A stretch of DNA of 64,000 nt. Source: Flavobacterium pisciphilum. Its GTDB lineage: Bacteria > Bacteroidota > Bacteroidia > Flavobacteriales > Flavobacteriaceae. Below are positions 45,618 through 55,644 of this stretch, one piece after another. Under the pieces are notes generated by a model, which saw nothing but the letters and a program-made list of their open reading frames with translations, was not told where the DNA came from and did no database searches. The stretch is taken from the NCBI RefSeq assembly GCF_020905345.1, contig NZ_JAJJMO010000001.1, positions 2,728,001 to 2,792,000 of the forward strand, given 5' to 3'. The translations under genes were made by a program, and so were the position numbers. Within the stretch, counting starts at the first letter, position 1; the number at the start of each line of letters is the position of its first letter.

Positions 45618-46802
45618 TTATACTTTTTGCTGCATCAATAGTTCAACCGTTTTTATTTTAAGGTTGTCTGTTTGTGCTAGCGCTGAAGGAGTTTCATCTT
45701 TATCATTTACAACACTTGCATCAGCACCTGCACCCAATAATAATTTCACTTTCTGGTAGATACCCTTCGCCGCTTCTGCATCATAATTTACATTAAATGC
45801 GCATACTTTATGCAATACTGTGTTACCTGTATCGTCTTTTCTGTCAATATCTATATTCCCATTTTCTAATACAGCTTTCAGTACTGCTGCAGGTTTTTCT
45901 GCAAGCCAATCTACACCAGATTTTGGAGCGCTATAATAAAGACCTGTTTGATAAATATCGGCACCATCATTTAGCATTTCTAATAAAAATGCAATTTGAT
46001 TTTCTGATGCTCCAACCCCTTTTATAAAAGCTGGAAGAATACGTTCACCATCATTATTTTCTAAATCAAAATCTGGAGAAGCATATTGTTTTAATATTTT
46101 GTATAATTCAAAATCCTGCTGCCAATTAACCGCTAAATAAAATGCTGTATTCCCTTTATTATCCTGTTCATTAGCATCAGCTCCGTTTTGTAATAGAAAT
46201 TCCAAGCATTCTTTTTTTCTATCTTTTACTGCCGCCATCAATGGCGTTTCGCCAACGATGTCTTTTTCATTTACATCTAAACCTTCTGCAATCAACAATT
46301 CTAAATAAGCCAATGCCTGTTGAGTGTTCTGCATTCTTTTATTCACCACTTCATAAATAAAGTTCCGCTCTGCATTATTTTTGTAGCGAACATCACAACC
46401 TTCTTCAATCAAACATTTAATAATGGCAGGGTCTGCACCTTGCTCTAAACAATATCCTAGCAGGGTTTGATCTTTTACCTCATCGTTTTTATTATCAATT
46501 TTCTGCATGAACTCTTTCAGGAAAGAAATTGATTCATCATCCCCTTTCAATTCTGTAGCAATAGTTTTAAAGAATGATTTATCAAAGCTGTCATATTCAT
46601 AAACATCAGTTTCTATTATGCCGTTTTTAACTAAAGAATCAACTAAATCAAATGCCTTTGATCGTAGAATACTACTGAATATTTGCCCTTTATTATTTTC
46701 AAAATAGTGCCCCGAAAGTTTCTCTCCCTCATTTAATAATAATCTTGCTTCATCGATTTTCCCATAAAGGATTGCTTCAGCTAATTTGTTTTGTTCTGAC
46801 AT
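45618..46802 (-). CDS. Ankyrin-repeat protein
   Basis: Predicted 394-residue cytoplasmic protein with diverged ankyrin repeats, clearest at GETPLMAAVKDRKKECLEFL, GNTAFYLAVNWQQDFELYKI and GNTVLHKVCAFN near the end. It is the upstream member of a pair with the SHOCT-tailed ankyrin protein. The repeats of the two proteins differ enough that recent duplication is unlikely. No other recognisable domain. Confidence 0.88.
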   Translation of the reverse strand: MSEQNKLAEAILYGKIDEARLLLNEGEKLSGHYFENNKGQIFSSILRSKAFDLVDSLVKNGIIETDVYEYDSFDKSFFKTIATELKGDDESISFLKEFMQKIDNKNDEVKDQTLLGYCLEQGADPAIIKCLIEEGCDVRYKNNAERNFIYEVVNKRMQNTQQALAYLELLIAEGLDVNEKDIVGETPLMAAVKDRKKECLEFLLQNGADANEQDNKGNTAFYLAVNWQQDFELYKILKQYASPDFDLENNDGERILPAFIKGVGASENQIAFLLEMLNDGADIYQTGLYYSAPKSGVDWLAEKPAAVLKAVLENGNIDIDRKDDTGNTVLHKVCAFNVNYDAEAAKGIYQKVKLLLGAGADASVVNDKDETPSALAQTDNLKIKTVELLMQQKV

Positions 46803-47041
46803 AATTTAAATGTTTTGTTCTATAATAAAGTTTTAAATCCCAAATTAAAAAATAAAAAAAATTCTTACGTAAAAATAGAGATTGATTTGATTTACGTGAC
46901 TCTATTTGTTGTTAAAATTCTTATAAAACTCTCCAAAAACATCATTATAGACACCGCTATAGATACCAACAAGTATTTGAAGCTAAAAATAATTAGAAAT
47001 CAATACTGTTTTAGGATTTGCATTTAAATCAATAAAAACAG

Positions 47042-47079
47042 AAAACCCATTTATCTCTAAAGACAAATGGGTTTTTATT
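47042..47079. terminator. Terminator of the lipoprotein-mfd operon
   Basis: AAAACCCATTT (47042-47052) and AAATGGGTTTT (47065-47075) form a stem close to the mfd 3' end, with A/T tracts on both sides. Confidence 0.75.
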
Positions 47080-47095
47080 CTATTTAAAAACAATT

Positions 47096-50000
47096 TTACT
47101 CCTCAAACAACTCCATCAGCTCTAATGCCTTTTTAATTGATTTTACGTTGTCAAAAGTCAACAACAGACGCAAACCATTAACGGTTTGTTTTTCTTTCAT
47201 TTTACAAAGTGTACTGTGTTTTTGTATAAACAGTAAAACCTTTCTAAATTTAGAAGATTGGTAATAATCCGATTGTTGATCGGATACAAAATACCCTATC
47301 ATTTTACCTTGCTTCATTATCAGCCTTTCGATTCCAACATTAGTAGCAATCCATTTTATACGGATACTATTGAGTAACGAAACGGCTTGTCTAGGCAATG
47401 GCCCGAAACGGTCGATTAATTTTCTTTCGAATTCTTTTAATCCAGCTTCGTCTTTTATAGCACCAAGTTCATTATACAAAACCAATCGTTCTGAAACGTT
47501 GTTGATGTACTCGTCTGGAAATAACAATTCAAAATCGGTATCAATTTGCAGATCTTTTACATATTCCTTAGTATCGATATTATTTTCTTCAGGATATAAA
47601 TCCTTGAATTCATTTTCTTTTAATTCTTCAATAGCTTCATTCATGATTTTTTGATAGGTATCAAAACCAATCTCATTGATAAAACCACTTTGCTCTCCTC
47701 CTAATAAATCTCCAGCTCCACGAATTTCGAGATCTTTCATAGCGATATTGAAACCACTTCCTAACTCGCTAAATTGTTCCAAAGCCTGAATTCGTTTACG
47801 AGCATCCTCTGTCATTGATGAATAGGGCGGACAAATAAAATAACAGAATGCTTTCTTATTGCTTCGTCCTACTCGTCCACGCATTTGATGCAAATCGGAC
47901 AATCCAAAATTGTTAGCGTTATTGATAAAGATAGTATTGGCATTTGGTACATCCAAACCACTTTCGATAATTGTTGTAGCAACCAAAACATCGAAATCAC
48001 CGTTCATAAACGCCAGCATCAATTCTTCAAGTTTAGCCCCTTCCATTTGTCCATGTCCAATTCCTACTCTAGCATTTGGAACCAAACGCTGAATCATTCC
48101 AGCAACTTCTTTTATATTTTCAATTCGGTTGTTAATAAAGAAAACCTGTCCGTTACGCTGAATCTCATACGAAATCGCATCACGAATCAATTCTTCACTA
48201 AATCCAACTACATTAGTTTCTATAGGATAACGATTAGGTGGAGGTGTTGTAATTACAGATAAATCTCGTGCAGCCATTAAAGAGAACTGTAAGGTTCTAG
48301 GAATTGGTGTTGCAGTCAATGTCAACGTATCAACATTGGCAGCAATAGTTTTAAGTTTATCTTTTACGTTAACCCCAAACTTTTGCTCCTCATCAACAAT
48401 TAGCAATCCTAAATCTTTAAAAACTACATTTTTATTTACCAATTGGTGTGTCCCAATTACAATATCAAGTTTACCTTCTGCTAAATCTTTTAGCGTTTGT
48501 GCCTTTTGTTTTGCCGTTCTAAAACGGTTTAAATACCCAACAGAAACAGGCATTTCTTTTAACCGTTCCGAAAAAGTACGATAATGTTGGTAGGCAAGAA
48601 TTGTTGTTGGTACCAAAACAGCGACTTGCTTGCTATTATCTACTGCTTTAAAAGCAGCACGAATTGCAACCTCTGTTTTCCCAAATCCAACATCACCACA
48701 AACCAAACGATCCATTGGTCGGTCGCTTTCCATATCGGCTTTTACTTCCTGTGTAGACTTAGTCTGATCTGGTGTGTCTTCGTATATAAACGAACTTTCT
48801 AATTCGTTTTGTAAATAACTGTCTGGAGCAAACTGAAATCCTTTTTCCAATCTTCTTTTTGCATACAACTGAATAAGATTGAATGCAATATGTTTGACAC
48901 GTGCTTTGGTTTTTTGTTTTAAAATCTTCCAAGCATTAGAGCCTAACTTATAAATCTTAGGAGGTGTTCCGTCTTTACCGTTGTATTTTGAAATCTTGTG
49001 AAGCGAGTGAATACTCACATACACTATATCATTATCAGCATAAACCAATTTGATGGCTTCTTGCGTTTTCCCTTCTACCTGAATTTTTTGTAAACCACCA
49101 AACCTTCCAATTCCGTGATCAATATGCGTTACATAATCCCCAACCGATAAAGTGGTAAGTTCCTTAAGCGTGATATTCTGCTTTTTAGAATAACCGTTTT
49201 TAATATTAAATTTATGATAACGCTCAAAAATCTGGTGATCCGTATAACACGTAATCTGATTCTCATCATCGATAAAACCTTGATATAATGGTAAAACTAC
49301 GGTATGGTATTGCTTACGAATATTCTCAGAATTGGCTTCGTCTAATGTTTCAAAAATATCATGAAATCGTTTTGCCTGCGCATCATTTGAACAAAACAAG
49401 TAATTCTTATATCCATTAAAATGATTATCACTTAGATTATTCAGCAATAAATCAAACTGTTTATTGAATGATGGTTGTGGCTGAATATGGAAATCGTATT
49501 GTTTTATTGTTTTAAAAATTGGCTTACTGGCTAATTCAACAATCGAAAAATCCAATGCCTTTTTTATAAATGAGCTCTGATTTAAGAACAACTGATCTGG
49601 CGTAGCATGTTTTATATCTTTTGATAATTTCTCATACGCTTCTTCTGCTCTAGCAAATTGCTTATCCAACTGACTTAAAAAACCATCAGTATTCTGGATA
49701 AAAAGTACTGTTTTTTCAGAAATATAATCTAGAAAGCTCTCTCTATTTTCCTGAAAAATTTTATTCTCGACATTTGGGATTATCGTGATTTTTTTATGTG
49801 TCTCAACAGATAATTGTGTTCCAACATCAAAACTTCGAATACTGTCAACTTCATTTCCGAAAAACTCAATTCGATACGGGTTATCATTCGAAAAAGAAAA
49901 GACATCGACGATTCCACCACGAACAGAAAACTCTCCTGGTTCTGTGATAAAATCAACTCTTTTGAATTCGTATTCAAACAAAACTTCATTGATAAAATCA

Positions 50001-50461
50001 ATTGAGATTTTATCGCCCACAGCCACTTTCAAAGTGTTTTTATCTAATTCTTTTCTAGTAACTACTTTTTCAAATAATGCTTCGGGATAAGAAACAATTA
50101 TAGCAGGTTTTTTTCGTGAATTAATTCGGTTTAATACTTCCGCACGAAGCAAAACATTTGCATTATCTGTTTCTTCAATCTGATATGGCCTACGGTATGA
50201 TCCTGGATAAAACAATACATCTTGCTCACCAACCATTTGTTCTAAATCATTCAAATAATAGGCTGCTTCTTCCTTATTATCCAAAATAATAAGAAAAGGC
50301 AACTCCGATTTCTTAAACAAAGAACGAATTACAAATGAAACCGACGAGCCTAACAAACCGTTAAGATGCAGTTTTACTTCATTATTTTCTAATAACTGAT
50401 TAGCAATTTGCTGTGTTTTAGGCAAATTATCATACGTAGTATATAAAGCACTTTTACTCAA
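47096..50461 (-). CDS. mfd: Transcription-repair coupling factor
   Basis: Mfd (1121 residues, normal length) removes stalled RNA polymerase and recruits UvrA. Domains in order are the N-terminal UvrB-like region, the RNA-polymerase-interacting domain (LSVGDYVTHIDHGIGRFGGL), the SF2 translocase with Walker A GDVGFGKTEVA and DEEQ in LLIVDEEQKFG, motif VI area QMRGRVGRSNKKA, and the C-terminal autoinhibitory domain. Its start overlaps the end of the upstream lipoprotein gene by 8 bases. Confidence 0.98.
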   Translation of the reverse strand: MSKSALYTTYDNLPKTQQIANQLLENNEVKLHLNGLLGSSVSFVIRSLFKKSELPFLIILDNKEEAAYYLNDLEQMVGEQDVLFYPGSYRRPYQIEETDNANVLLRAEVLNRINSRKKPAIIVSYPEALFEKVVTRKELDKNTLKVAVGDKISIDFINEVLFEYEFKRVDFITEPGEFSVRGGIVDVFSFSNDNPYRIEFFGNEVDSIRSFDVGTQLSVETHKKITIIPNVENKIFQENRESFLDYISEKTVLFIQNTDGFLSQLDKQFARAEEAYEKLSKDIKHATPDQLFLNQSSFIKKALDFSIVELASKPIFKTIKQYDFHIQPQPSFNKQFDLLLNNLSDNHFNGYKNYLFCSNDAQAKRFHDIFETLDEANSENIRKQYHTVVLPLYQGFIDDENQITCYTDHQIFERYHKFNIKNGYSKKQNITLKELTTLSVGDYVTHIDHGIGRFGGLQKIQVEGKTQEAIKLVYADNDIVYVSIHSLHKISKYNGKDGTPPKIYKLGSNAWKILKQKTKARVKHIAFNLIQLYAKRRLEKGFQFAPDSYLQNELESSFIYEDTPDQTKSTQEVKADMESDRPMDRLVCGDVGFGKTEVAIRAAFKAVDNSKQVAVLVPTTILAYQHYRTFSERLKEMPVSVGYLNRFRTAKQKAQTLKDLAEGKLDIVIGTHQLVNKNVVFKDLGLLIVDEEQKFGVNVKDKLKTIAANVDTLTLTATPIPRTLQFSLMAARDLSVITTPPPNRYPIETNVVGFSEELIRDAISYEIQRNGQVFFINNRIENIKEVAGMIQRLVPNARVGIGHGQMEGAKLEELMLAFMNGDFDVLVATTIIESGLDVPNANTIFINNANNFGLSDLHQMRGRVGRSNKKAFCYFICPPYSSMTEDARKRIQALEQFSELGSGFNIAMKDLEIRGAGDLLGGEQSGFINEIGFDTYQKIMNEAIEELKENEFKDLYPEENNIDTKEYVKDLQIDTDFELLFPDEYINNVSERLVLYNELGAIKDEAGLKEFERKLIDRFGPLPRQAVSLLNSIRIKWIATNVGIERLIMKQGKMIGYFVSDQQSDYYQSSKFRKVLLFIQKHSTLCKMKEKQTVNGLRLLLTFDNVKSIKKALELMELFEE

Positions 50462-51059
50462 CTCTTGGAATATTTGGGTCTATAGGGGTATTAGGAATTG
50501 CTCTTGCAGTATCCTTTATCATTTTCATTAATTCTGATTCTCCTTCTTCCAATGGAATTTTATTCTTCTCAACTATTTTATCCATTTGTCTTTCTAGAGA
50601 AACCAGTTCCTTATTGATATCACCAATCAATAAAAGAACCTTTTCATCAGGAATTTTATCTAAATGAATATATAAATCCATCATTTTTATCTTAGTAATC
50701 AAGATAGAAATTCTGCTTTTTATTTGTGGCTGATTAAATTGCTCTGGAATATTATTATTTAATGCCACCGCTTTTTGGGCAATAGCACTTGATTTTTTCT
50801 GGAAAGCACCGATTGTTTTTTTAGGTTTTCCTTTTAGCTCCTCAAGAAATTGGCGCCATTCGTTCCAGCTCTTTATACTTTCTTCAGAAACGGTATTGAT
50901 TGGAGTATCATAAAAAACCCAGCCTTTATTAATATTATTAAAAATCAATTCTTTCTTTTTAGCTTCCTTTTTATTTTCGGCAAGTCGCTTTTCATCTTGA
51001 TTTTGACAAGAATTTAAAAGAAAAACAAAAAGGAGAAAAAGAGATATTCTATATTTCAT
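50454..51059 (-). CDS. Lipoprotein, function unknown
   Basis: Predicted 201-residue lipoprotein. The signal MKYRISLFLLFVFLLNSC ends at the lipidated cysteine. The ATG at 51059 was chosen because the signal starts there; the longer frame adds MFEP. The mature part is helical and charged, with coiled-coil-like stretches (PDEKVLLLIGDINKELVSLE). It overlaps mfd by 8 bases, so it is transcribed with mfd, though a functional link is not evident. Confidence 0.75.
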   Translation of the reverse strand: MKYRISLFLLFVFLLNSCQNQDEKRLAENKKEAKKKELIFNNINKGWVFYDTPINTVSEESIKSWNEWRQFLEELKGKPKKTIGAFQKKSSAIAQKAVALNNNIPEQFNQPQIKSRISILITKIKMMDLYIHLDKIPDEKVLLLIGDINKELVSLERQMDKIVEKNKIPLEEGESELMKMIKDTARAIPNTPIDPNIPRVE

Positions 51060-51078
51060 CGGTTCAAACATTAGGCTA

Positions 51079-51086
51079 CAAAGTTA
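51079..51086 (-). promoter_or_regulatory. -7 box before the lipoprotein-mfd operon
   Basis: On the minus strand this reads TAACTTTG, matching TAnnTTTG, 20 bases before the lipoprotein start. Confidence 0.4.
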
Positions 51087-51259
51087 CAAAGTAAATTTAC
51101 AATTATGAATTCCCCTTTAAGAAGAAGTTATGAATTTATTGTTCTGTTTTTAATCAACTTACTAAAACAGACATTAATGAACTATCATAAGAAACAAACA
51201 CTGTTTTTGAGAACTTCTTAAATAATCAATAGCCAATTAAAATATAATTGCGAAATCGT

Positions 51260-51267
51260 TACCTTTG
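51260..51267 (+). promoter_or_regulatory. -7 box before the threonine dehydrogenase gene
   Basis: TACCTTTG matches TAnnTTTG, 20 bases before the start codon. Confidence 0.45.
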
Positions 51268-51287
51268 CTAGACTAAACAAACTTAAC

Positions 51288-52226
51288 ATGAATCCTAAAA
51301 TATTAATCATTGGTGCTTGCGGCCAAATTGGAACGGAGCTTACCCAGAAACTACGTAAATTATACGGAACTGAAAATGTAATAGCATCTGACATTCGTAA
51401 ATTAAACACAGACGTTGTTAACTCTGGTCCTTTTGAAGTAGTGAATGCGTTAGATTTCAATCAAATTGAGCACCTTGTAGAAGTTCATAAAATAACCGAC
51501 ATCTATTTAATGGCGGCATTATTATCTGCTACTGCCGAAAAGAACCCTGCATTTGCTTGGGATTTGAACATGAACTCTTTATTCCACGTTTTAAACTTAG
51601 CTAAAGCACAAAAAATAAAAAAAGTTTTCTGGCCATCAAGTATTGCTGTTTTTGGACCAACAACTCCAAAAGAAAACACTCCACAATACACTATCATGGA
51701 ACCTTCAACTGTTTACGGAATTAGTAAACAAGCTGGAGAAAGATGGTGCGAATACTATCATAATATTTATGGTGTTGATGTTCGTAGCGTACGCTACCCT
51801 GGTTTAATTAGCTGGTCAACTCCTCCAGGTGGTGGAACAACTGATTATGCTGTTGACATTTTCTATAAAGCTATTGCTGATAAAAAATACGAATGTTTCT
51901 TATCATCTGAAACTAAAATGCCAATGATGTATATGGATGATGCTATTGAAGCAACTATAAATATCATGAAAGCTCCTGCTGAAAAGATCAAAATTCATTC
52001 TTCATACAACTTGGCAGCAATGAGTTTTACTCCAACTGAAATTGCAAACGAAATTAAAAAACATATTCCTGAATTTGAAATCACTTACAATCCAGACTTC
52101 CGTCAGAAAATTGCTGATAGCTGGCCTGCAAGTATTGACGATAGTTCGGCAAGAGAAGATTGGGATTGGAAACATACTTTTGACCTTGAATCAATGACAA
52201 AAGATATGCTAGAGCATTTAGGATAA
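51288..52226 (+). CDS. L-threonine 3-dehydrogenase, SDR/epimerase type
   Basis: NAD-dependent extended-SDR enzyme (312 residues) that oxidises L-threonine to 2-amino-3-ketobutyrate. It has the Rossmann motif GACGQIG near the N terminus, the catalytic YxxxK in TVYGISKQAGE and the SSIAVFG serine segment. The WSTPPGGGTTDYAVDIFYKA region is typical of the GalE-like threonine dehydrogenases described from Flavobacterium and Cytophaga. It is not related to the zinc-type Tdh. Monocistronic, with a strong terminator. Confidence 0.93.
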   Translation: MNPKILIIGACGQIGTELTQKLRKLYGTENVIASDIRKLNTDVVNSGPFEVVNALDFNQIEHLVEVHKITDIYLMAALLSATAEKNPAFAWDLNMNSLFHVLNLAKAQKIKKVFWPSSIAVFGPTTPKENTPQYTIMEPSTVYGISKQAGERWCEYYHNIYGVDVRSVRYPGLISWSTPPGGGTTDYAVDIFYKAIADKKYECFLSSETKMPMMYMDDAIEATINIMKAPAEKIKIHSSYNLAAMSFTPTEIANEIKKHIPEFEITYNPDFRQKIADSWPASIDDSSAREDWDWKHTFDLESMTKDMLEHLG

Positions 52227-52248
52227 CCCTGAATACACAATAAATTCA

Positions 52249-52288
52249 AAGCGTATTATTTCTGAAGAAATAATACGCTTTTTTTTTG
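52249..52288 (+). terminator. Terminator of the threonine dehydrogenase gene
   Basis: AAGCGTATTATTTC (52249-52262) and GAAATAATACGCTT (52267-52280) form a 14-bp stem, then a T run. Confidence 0.92.
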
Positions 52289-52404
52289 TAAAAATTTTCA
52301 CTCTTAAGTCGATGATTATATAATTTTATTGCTTTTGATTGCGTTAGAATAATTTAAAGTTTATCTAAAAATACCAATCAAATCACAACGAAAACATTAA
52401 TCAA

Positions 52405-53613
52405 ATGACAAATTCTTACCAACCTCTTGCGCAAAACAAAAGAACTGCAATTGTAGACATCCTTCGGGGATGGGCAATTTTTGGTGTTGCCATTGGCAAT
52501 TACTCCGGGTATCAATTTATTGGAATACCAAACGAAACCAAGAATAGTACTCTATCTGAGGTACTATCTAATTTTGATCAATATTTTTTAGCAGGAAAAT
52601 CTTGGACCTTGTTAACCATTTTATTTGGCTATGGTTTTGCAATTTTAATTAATAATGTTGTCTCGAAAGGTAAAAACCCTGTTGCTTTTTTTAGTTGGCG
52701 AATGCTATTGCTTTTTGGCTTGGCTTTTATTAATTCGTCTTTTTGGTTTGGCGACATATTAAAAGATTATGCTTTTTTAGGACTTATATTATTATTGTTC
52801 TCAAAGTGTTCAGCAAAAACATTAGGTTATATTTCTGCTATCCTTATTCTTGCTATTCCTTTTATAATGTCTTACATCAAAGGCCTTAATATAGAAAAAG
52901 TGTCAATTATCACAAATCCTGAATATTTAAAATTATATCATTCTGGTAACTGGCTTGACTTTTTTAGATTTAATCTATTGGCCTCTTTTTACCAGCAAAT
53001 TATTGTTCCTGGTTACGCCATTACATCACATATTGTAATGCTGGCTTGCATGCTTTTTGGGGTTATGCTTCAGAAAATAGATTTTTTTAATCGTTTAAAC
53101 GAAATGAAAAATCTTTTAAAATATGTGCTTATATGTAGTTTCTTCATTGCCGTTCTACTAGGCATCATTTTTTACTTTGCTATTGAAAATAAAGCTGAAT
53201 TTCTTAAATTCTTCCATCCTTATTTTTGGCTTATTTTAAGCACAATGATTTTTATCGCAACTGGAATTTGCCAACTGTATATCAACGGAAAACTAAAAAC
53301 AATTTTTATCTATTTTAGCGCCGGTGGCAAAATGACATTGACCAATTACATCACTCAAAATATATTAGGAGCTTTCATTTTTTCTGGAATTGGTTTAGGA
53401 ATTGCAGACGCTATGCCATATTGGTTTTACTTCTCGCTAGCTGTTTCTATTTTTATTGTTCAATTGTTCATTAGTAAATGGTGGCTTTCTAAATACACTT
53501 ATGGACCAGTAGAATGGCTTTGGAGAGTAACAAGCTACAGACAACTATTTCCTTTTAAAAAACCAACTCAAAACAATCCTATCATCGAAATCAACACAAA
53601 AATAGCCGAATAA
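52405..53613 (+). CDS. DUF418 family membrane protein
   Basis: Membrane protein (402 residues) of the YeiB/DUF418 type, with about ten membrane segments. It has the typical start RTAIVDILRGWAIFGVAIGN and the C-terminal GKMTLTNYITQN, then WWLSKYTYGPVEWLWR. Members are often suggested to be transporters or acyl-transfer-like membrane proteins, but no activity can be assigned. Confidence 0.88.
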   Translation: MTNSYQPLAQNKRTAIVDILRGWAIFGVAIGNYSGYQFIGIPNETKNSTLSEVLSNFDQYFLAGKSWTLLTILFGYGFAILINNVVSKGKNPVAFFSWRMLLLFGLAFINSSFWFGDILKDYAFLGLILLLFSKCSAKTLGYISAILILAIPFIMSYIKGLNIEKVSIITNPEYLKLYHSGNWLDFFRFNLLASFYQQIIVPGYAITSHIVMLACMLFGVMLQKIDFFNRLNEMKNLLKYVLICSFFIAVLLGIIFYFAIENKAEFLKFFHPYFWLILSTMIFIATGICQLYINGKLKTIFIYFSAGGKMTLTNYITQNILGAFIFSGIGLGIADAMPYWFYFSLAVSIFIVQLFISKWWLSKYTYGPVEWLWRVTSYRQLFPFKKPTQNNPIIEINTKIAE

Positions 53614-53649
53614 TCATTTCGTCAGAATCAAGATATATTACACAAAAAA

Positions 53650-53686
53650 AAGCCCTTAAAAACAACATGTCTTTAAGGGCTTTTCA
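53650..53686. terminator. Bidirectional terminator between DUF418 and M1 peptidase genes
   Basis: AAGCCCTTAAA and TTTAAGGGCTT pair around an 11-base loop, with A run and T run flanks serving both convergent genes. Confidence 0.88.
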
Positions 53687-53704
53687 TTTAATAACTAAAG
53701 AGAA

Positions 53705-55582
53705 TTACTTCACTTCATAAACATTATTTGCTGCTTTTACATCAGCCATTAATCCGCTTGGATCAATAATTATTTTCTTAATAGAACTTTTGCTTTTAGC
53801 AATTGTAAAATTATACGTTGGCATTGCCCAAGCCCAATCATTTAAAACTGTTCTTTTCACATCTGGATTAGGGTTTTCTTTTATAAAGTTCATCATTCGT
53901 AACGGAATGTAGAAACTTTCTTTAGTCCCATCAGTATATTCTACAGTTAAATCAATAGGCATTGGCATTCTACCAATTCTTTCTAATGTTACAACCGTTT
54001 TGTCTCCGCTATCACTTACCTCTTTAATACCATAATCAATAGTATTTGTTGTTTGTGTCCAATCAATTAAATACCAATCCAATTCAGCTCCAGAAACACG
54101 TTCAGCAGTTCTTTTGATATCATTTGGTGATGGGTGTTTGAATTTAAAATCGTTATAATATCTTTTTAATGTAGCATCTAAATTATCCTGACCAATTACA
54201 TAAACCAGCTGCGAAAGAAAAATACTTCCTTTTACATAAGATGAAATACTATAAGGTCTGTTCTCATCATAACGATCCCCATGTGTTGTTTGAGGCTGTT
54301 CTTTACCAGATGCAACTAAGTTGTAATAAGCTGCATAATTCCCTTTAAATGGGTTTTCAACCTTTTTATCACCTGCTAATTCGTTCAAAGCCATGTCTTC
54401 AATATAAGTAGTAAAACCTTCGTCCATCCATGGGTGTTTTGACTCATTTGAAGCTAAAACATGTTGAAACCAAGCATGTCCTAACTCATGTGTTGCAGTA
54501 CCTAACATTCCTTGTAAAGTTCCACTTCCTAACATCAAAGTACACATTGCATACTCCATTCCACCATCTCCACCTTGAATAAATGAATATTGTTTGTATG
54601 GATATGGTCCCACTTTATGGTTATAAAAATCCATCACTTTTACCATTAACGGCTGTAGATTTTTCCAGTTTTCAATTATTTTTGGATTGTTTTTGTAAAA
54701 GAAATGCAAATCAACATCGTTTGGTCCTTTTACTACATCATGAATATATTCATTATCTGCAGCCCAAGTAAAATCATGTACCATTGGTGCTACAAAATGC
54801 CATGTAAGTGTTTTTGTTTTCTTAGGGTAAACTACAGTAACACCAGCATCTTGGTATCCATGACCAATTTCATTTTTGTTCTGTAAATAACCAGAACCTC
54901 CTATTGTATAATCCTTATCGATTGTAATTTTCACATCAAAATTCCCCCAAACACCATGAAATTCTCTTGCGATGTATGGATCTGCATGCCAACCTTCGAA
55001 ATCAAATTCTGCCAATTTAGGGTACCATTGAGACATTGACAAAGCAACACCTTCTGTACTGTTTCTTCCTGCACGACGAATTTGTACAGGAACCTGTCCA
55101 TCAAATTCTAATGTAAAAGTAGTTTTTGAATTTGGTAAAATTGGCTTAGCCAAAGTAACTTCCATAATTGTCCCCGAAGTTCTCGTTACTGCTGTTACTC
55201 CATCTTGCTTGAAATTTGTGATATTAAGAAAACCTATTTCATTAGGTTTTAAAGTTTTCATACGGCTTTCTTTAACATCCTTACCGTCAACTTTTACCTT
55301 ATTTATCATTCTTCCATCAGGATCCTTAATAGTTTGGACTCTAGCATCCATCTCGCTTCCTGGTTGAAATGCATTAAAAAACAAATGATAAAACACTTTT
55401 CGCAAAGTATCTGGTGAGTTATTGGTATAAACCAATTCTTGCTTTCCTTTGTACAAATAGTTTTTTACATCCATCGATACATCCATTTTATAATCAACAT
55501 GTTGTTGCCAATATGGTGCATTTTGAGCAACCAGAGAACCAAAACTAAGGCTCAAAAAAGAAAGTAATATAATTTTACGCAT
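53705..55582 (-). CDS. M1 family metallopeptidase, secreted
   Basis: Zinc aminopeptidase-like enzyme (625 residues) with a signal peptide ending near VAQ20. The gluzincin site is H365-E366-L-G-H369 with the third ligand E388 in PWMDEGF, and GGMEY (340-344) stands for the GxMEN exopeptidase motif. It is likely periplasmic, trimming peptides from the N terminus. It lies downstream of an S8 protease gene on the same strand, separated by a hairpin. Confidence 0.93.
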   Translation of the reverse strand: MRKIILLSFLSLSFGSLVAQNAPYWQQHVDYKMDVSMDVKNYLYKGKQELVYTNNSPDTLRKVFYHLFFNAFQPGSEMDARVQTIKDPDGRMINKVKVDGKDVKESRMKTLKPNEIGFLNITNFKQDGVTAVTRTSGTIMEVTLAKPILPNSKTTFTLEFDGQVPVQIRRAGRNSTEGVALSMSQWYPKLAEFDFEGWHADPYIAREFHGVWGNFDVKITIDKDYTIGGSGYLQNKNEIGHGYQDAGVTVVYPKKTKTLTWHFVAPMVHDFTWAADNEYIHDVVKGPNDVDLHFFYKNNPKIIENWKNLQPLMVKVMDFYNHKVGPYPYKQYSFIQGGDGGMEYAMCTLMLGSGTLQGMLGTATHELGHAWFQHVLASNESKHPWMDEGFTTYIEDMALNELAGDKKVENPFKGNYAAYYNLVASGKEQPQTTHGDRYDENRPYSISSYVKGSIFLSQLVYVIGQDNLDATLKRYYNDFKFKHPSPNDIKRTAERVSGAELDWYLIDWTQTTNTIDYGIKEVSDSGDKTVVTLERIGRMPMPIDLTVEYTDGTKESFYIPLRMMNFIKENPNPDVKRTVLNDWAWAMPTYNFTIAKSKSSIKKIIIDPSGLMADVKAANNVYEVK

Positions 55583-55591
55583 GGGCTATAT

Positions 55592-55622
55592 AATAAAAAA
55601 TGGAAGGGTTGCCACCCTTCCA
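55592..55622 (-). terminator. Terminator after the S8 protease gene
   Basis: TGGAAGGGT (55601-55609) and ACCCTTCCA (55614-55622) form the stem. On the minus strand it is followed by a T run (55595-55600). Confidence 0.8.
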
Positions 55623-55644
55623 TCGGATTAATATTCTATACAAT

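Noticed and set aside
46815..47027. 70-residue ORF downstream of the ankyrin promoter side
   Set aside because: Lys/Ile-rich translation with no recognisable features in an AT-rich gap; likely chance.
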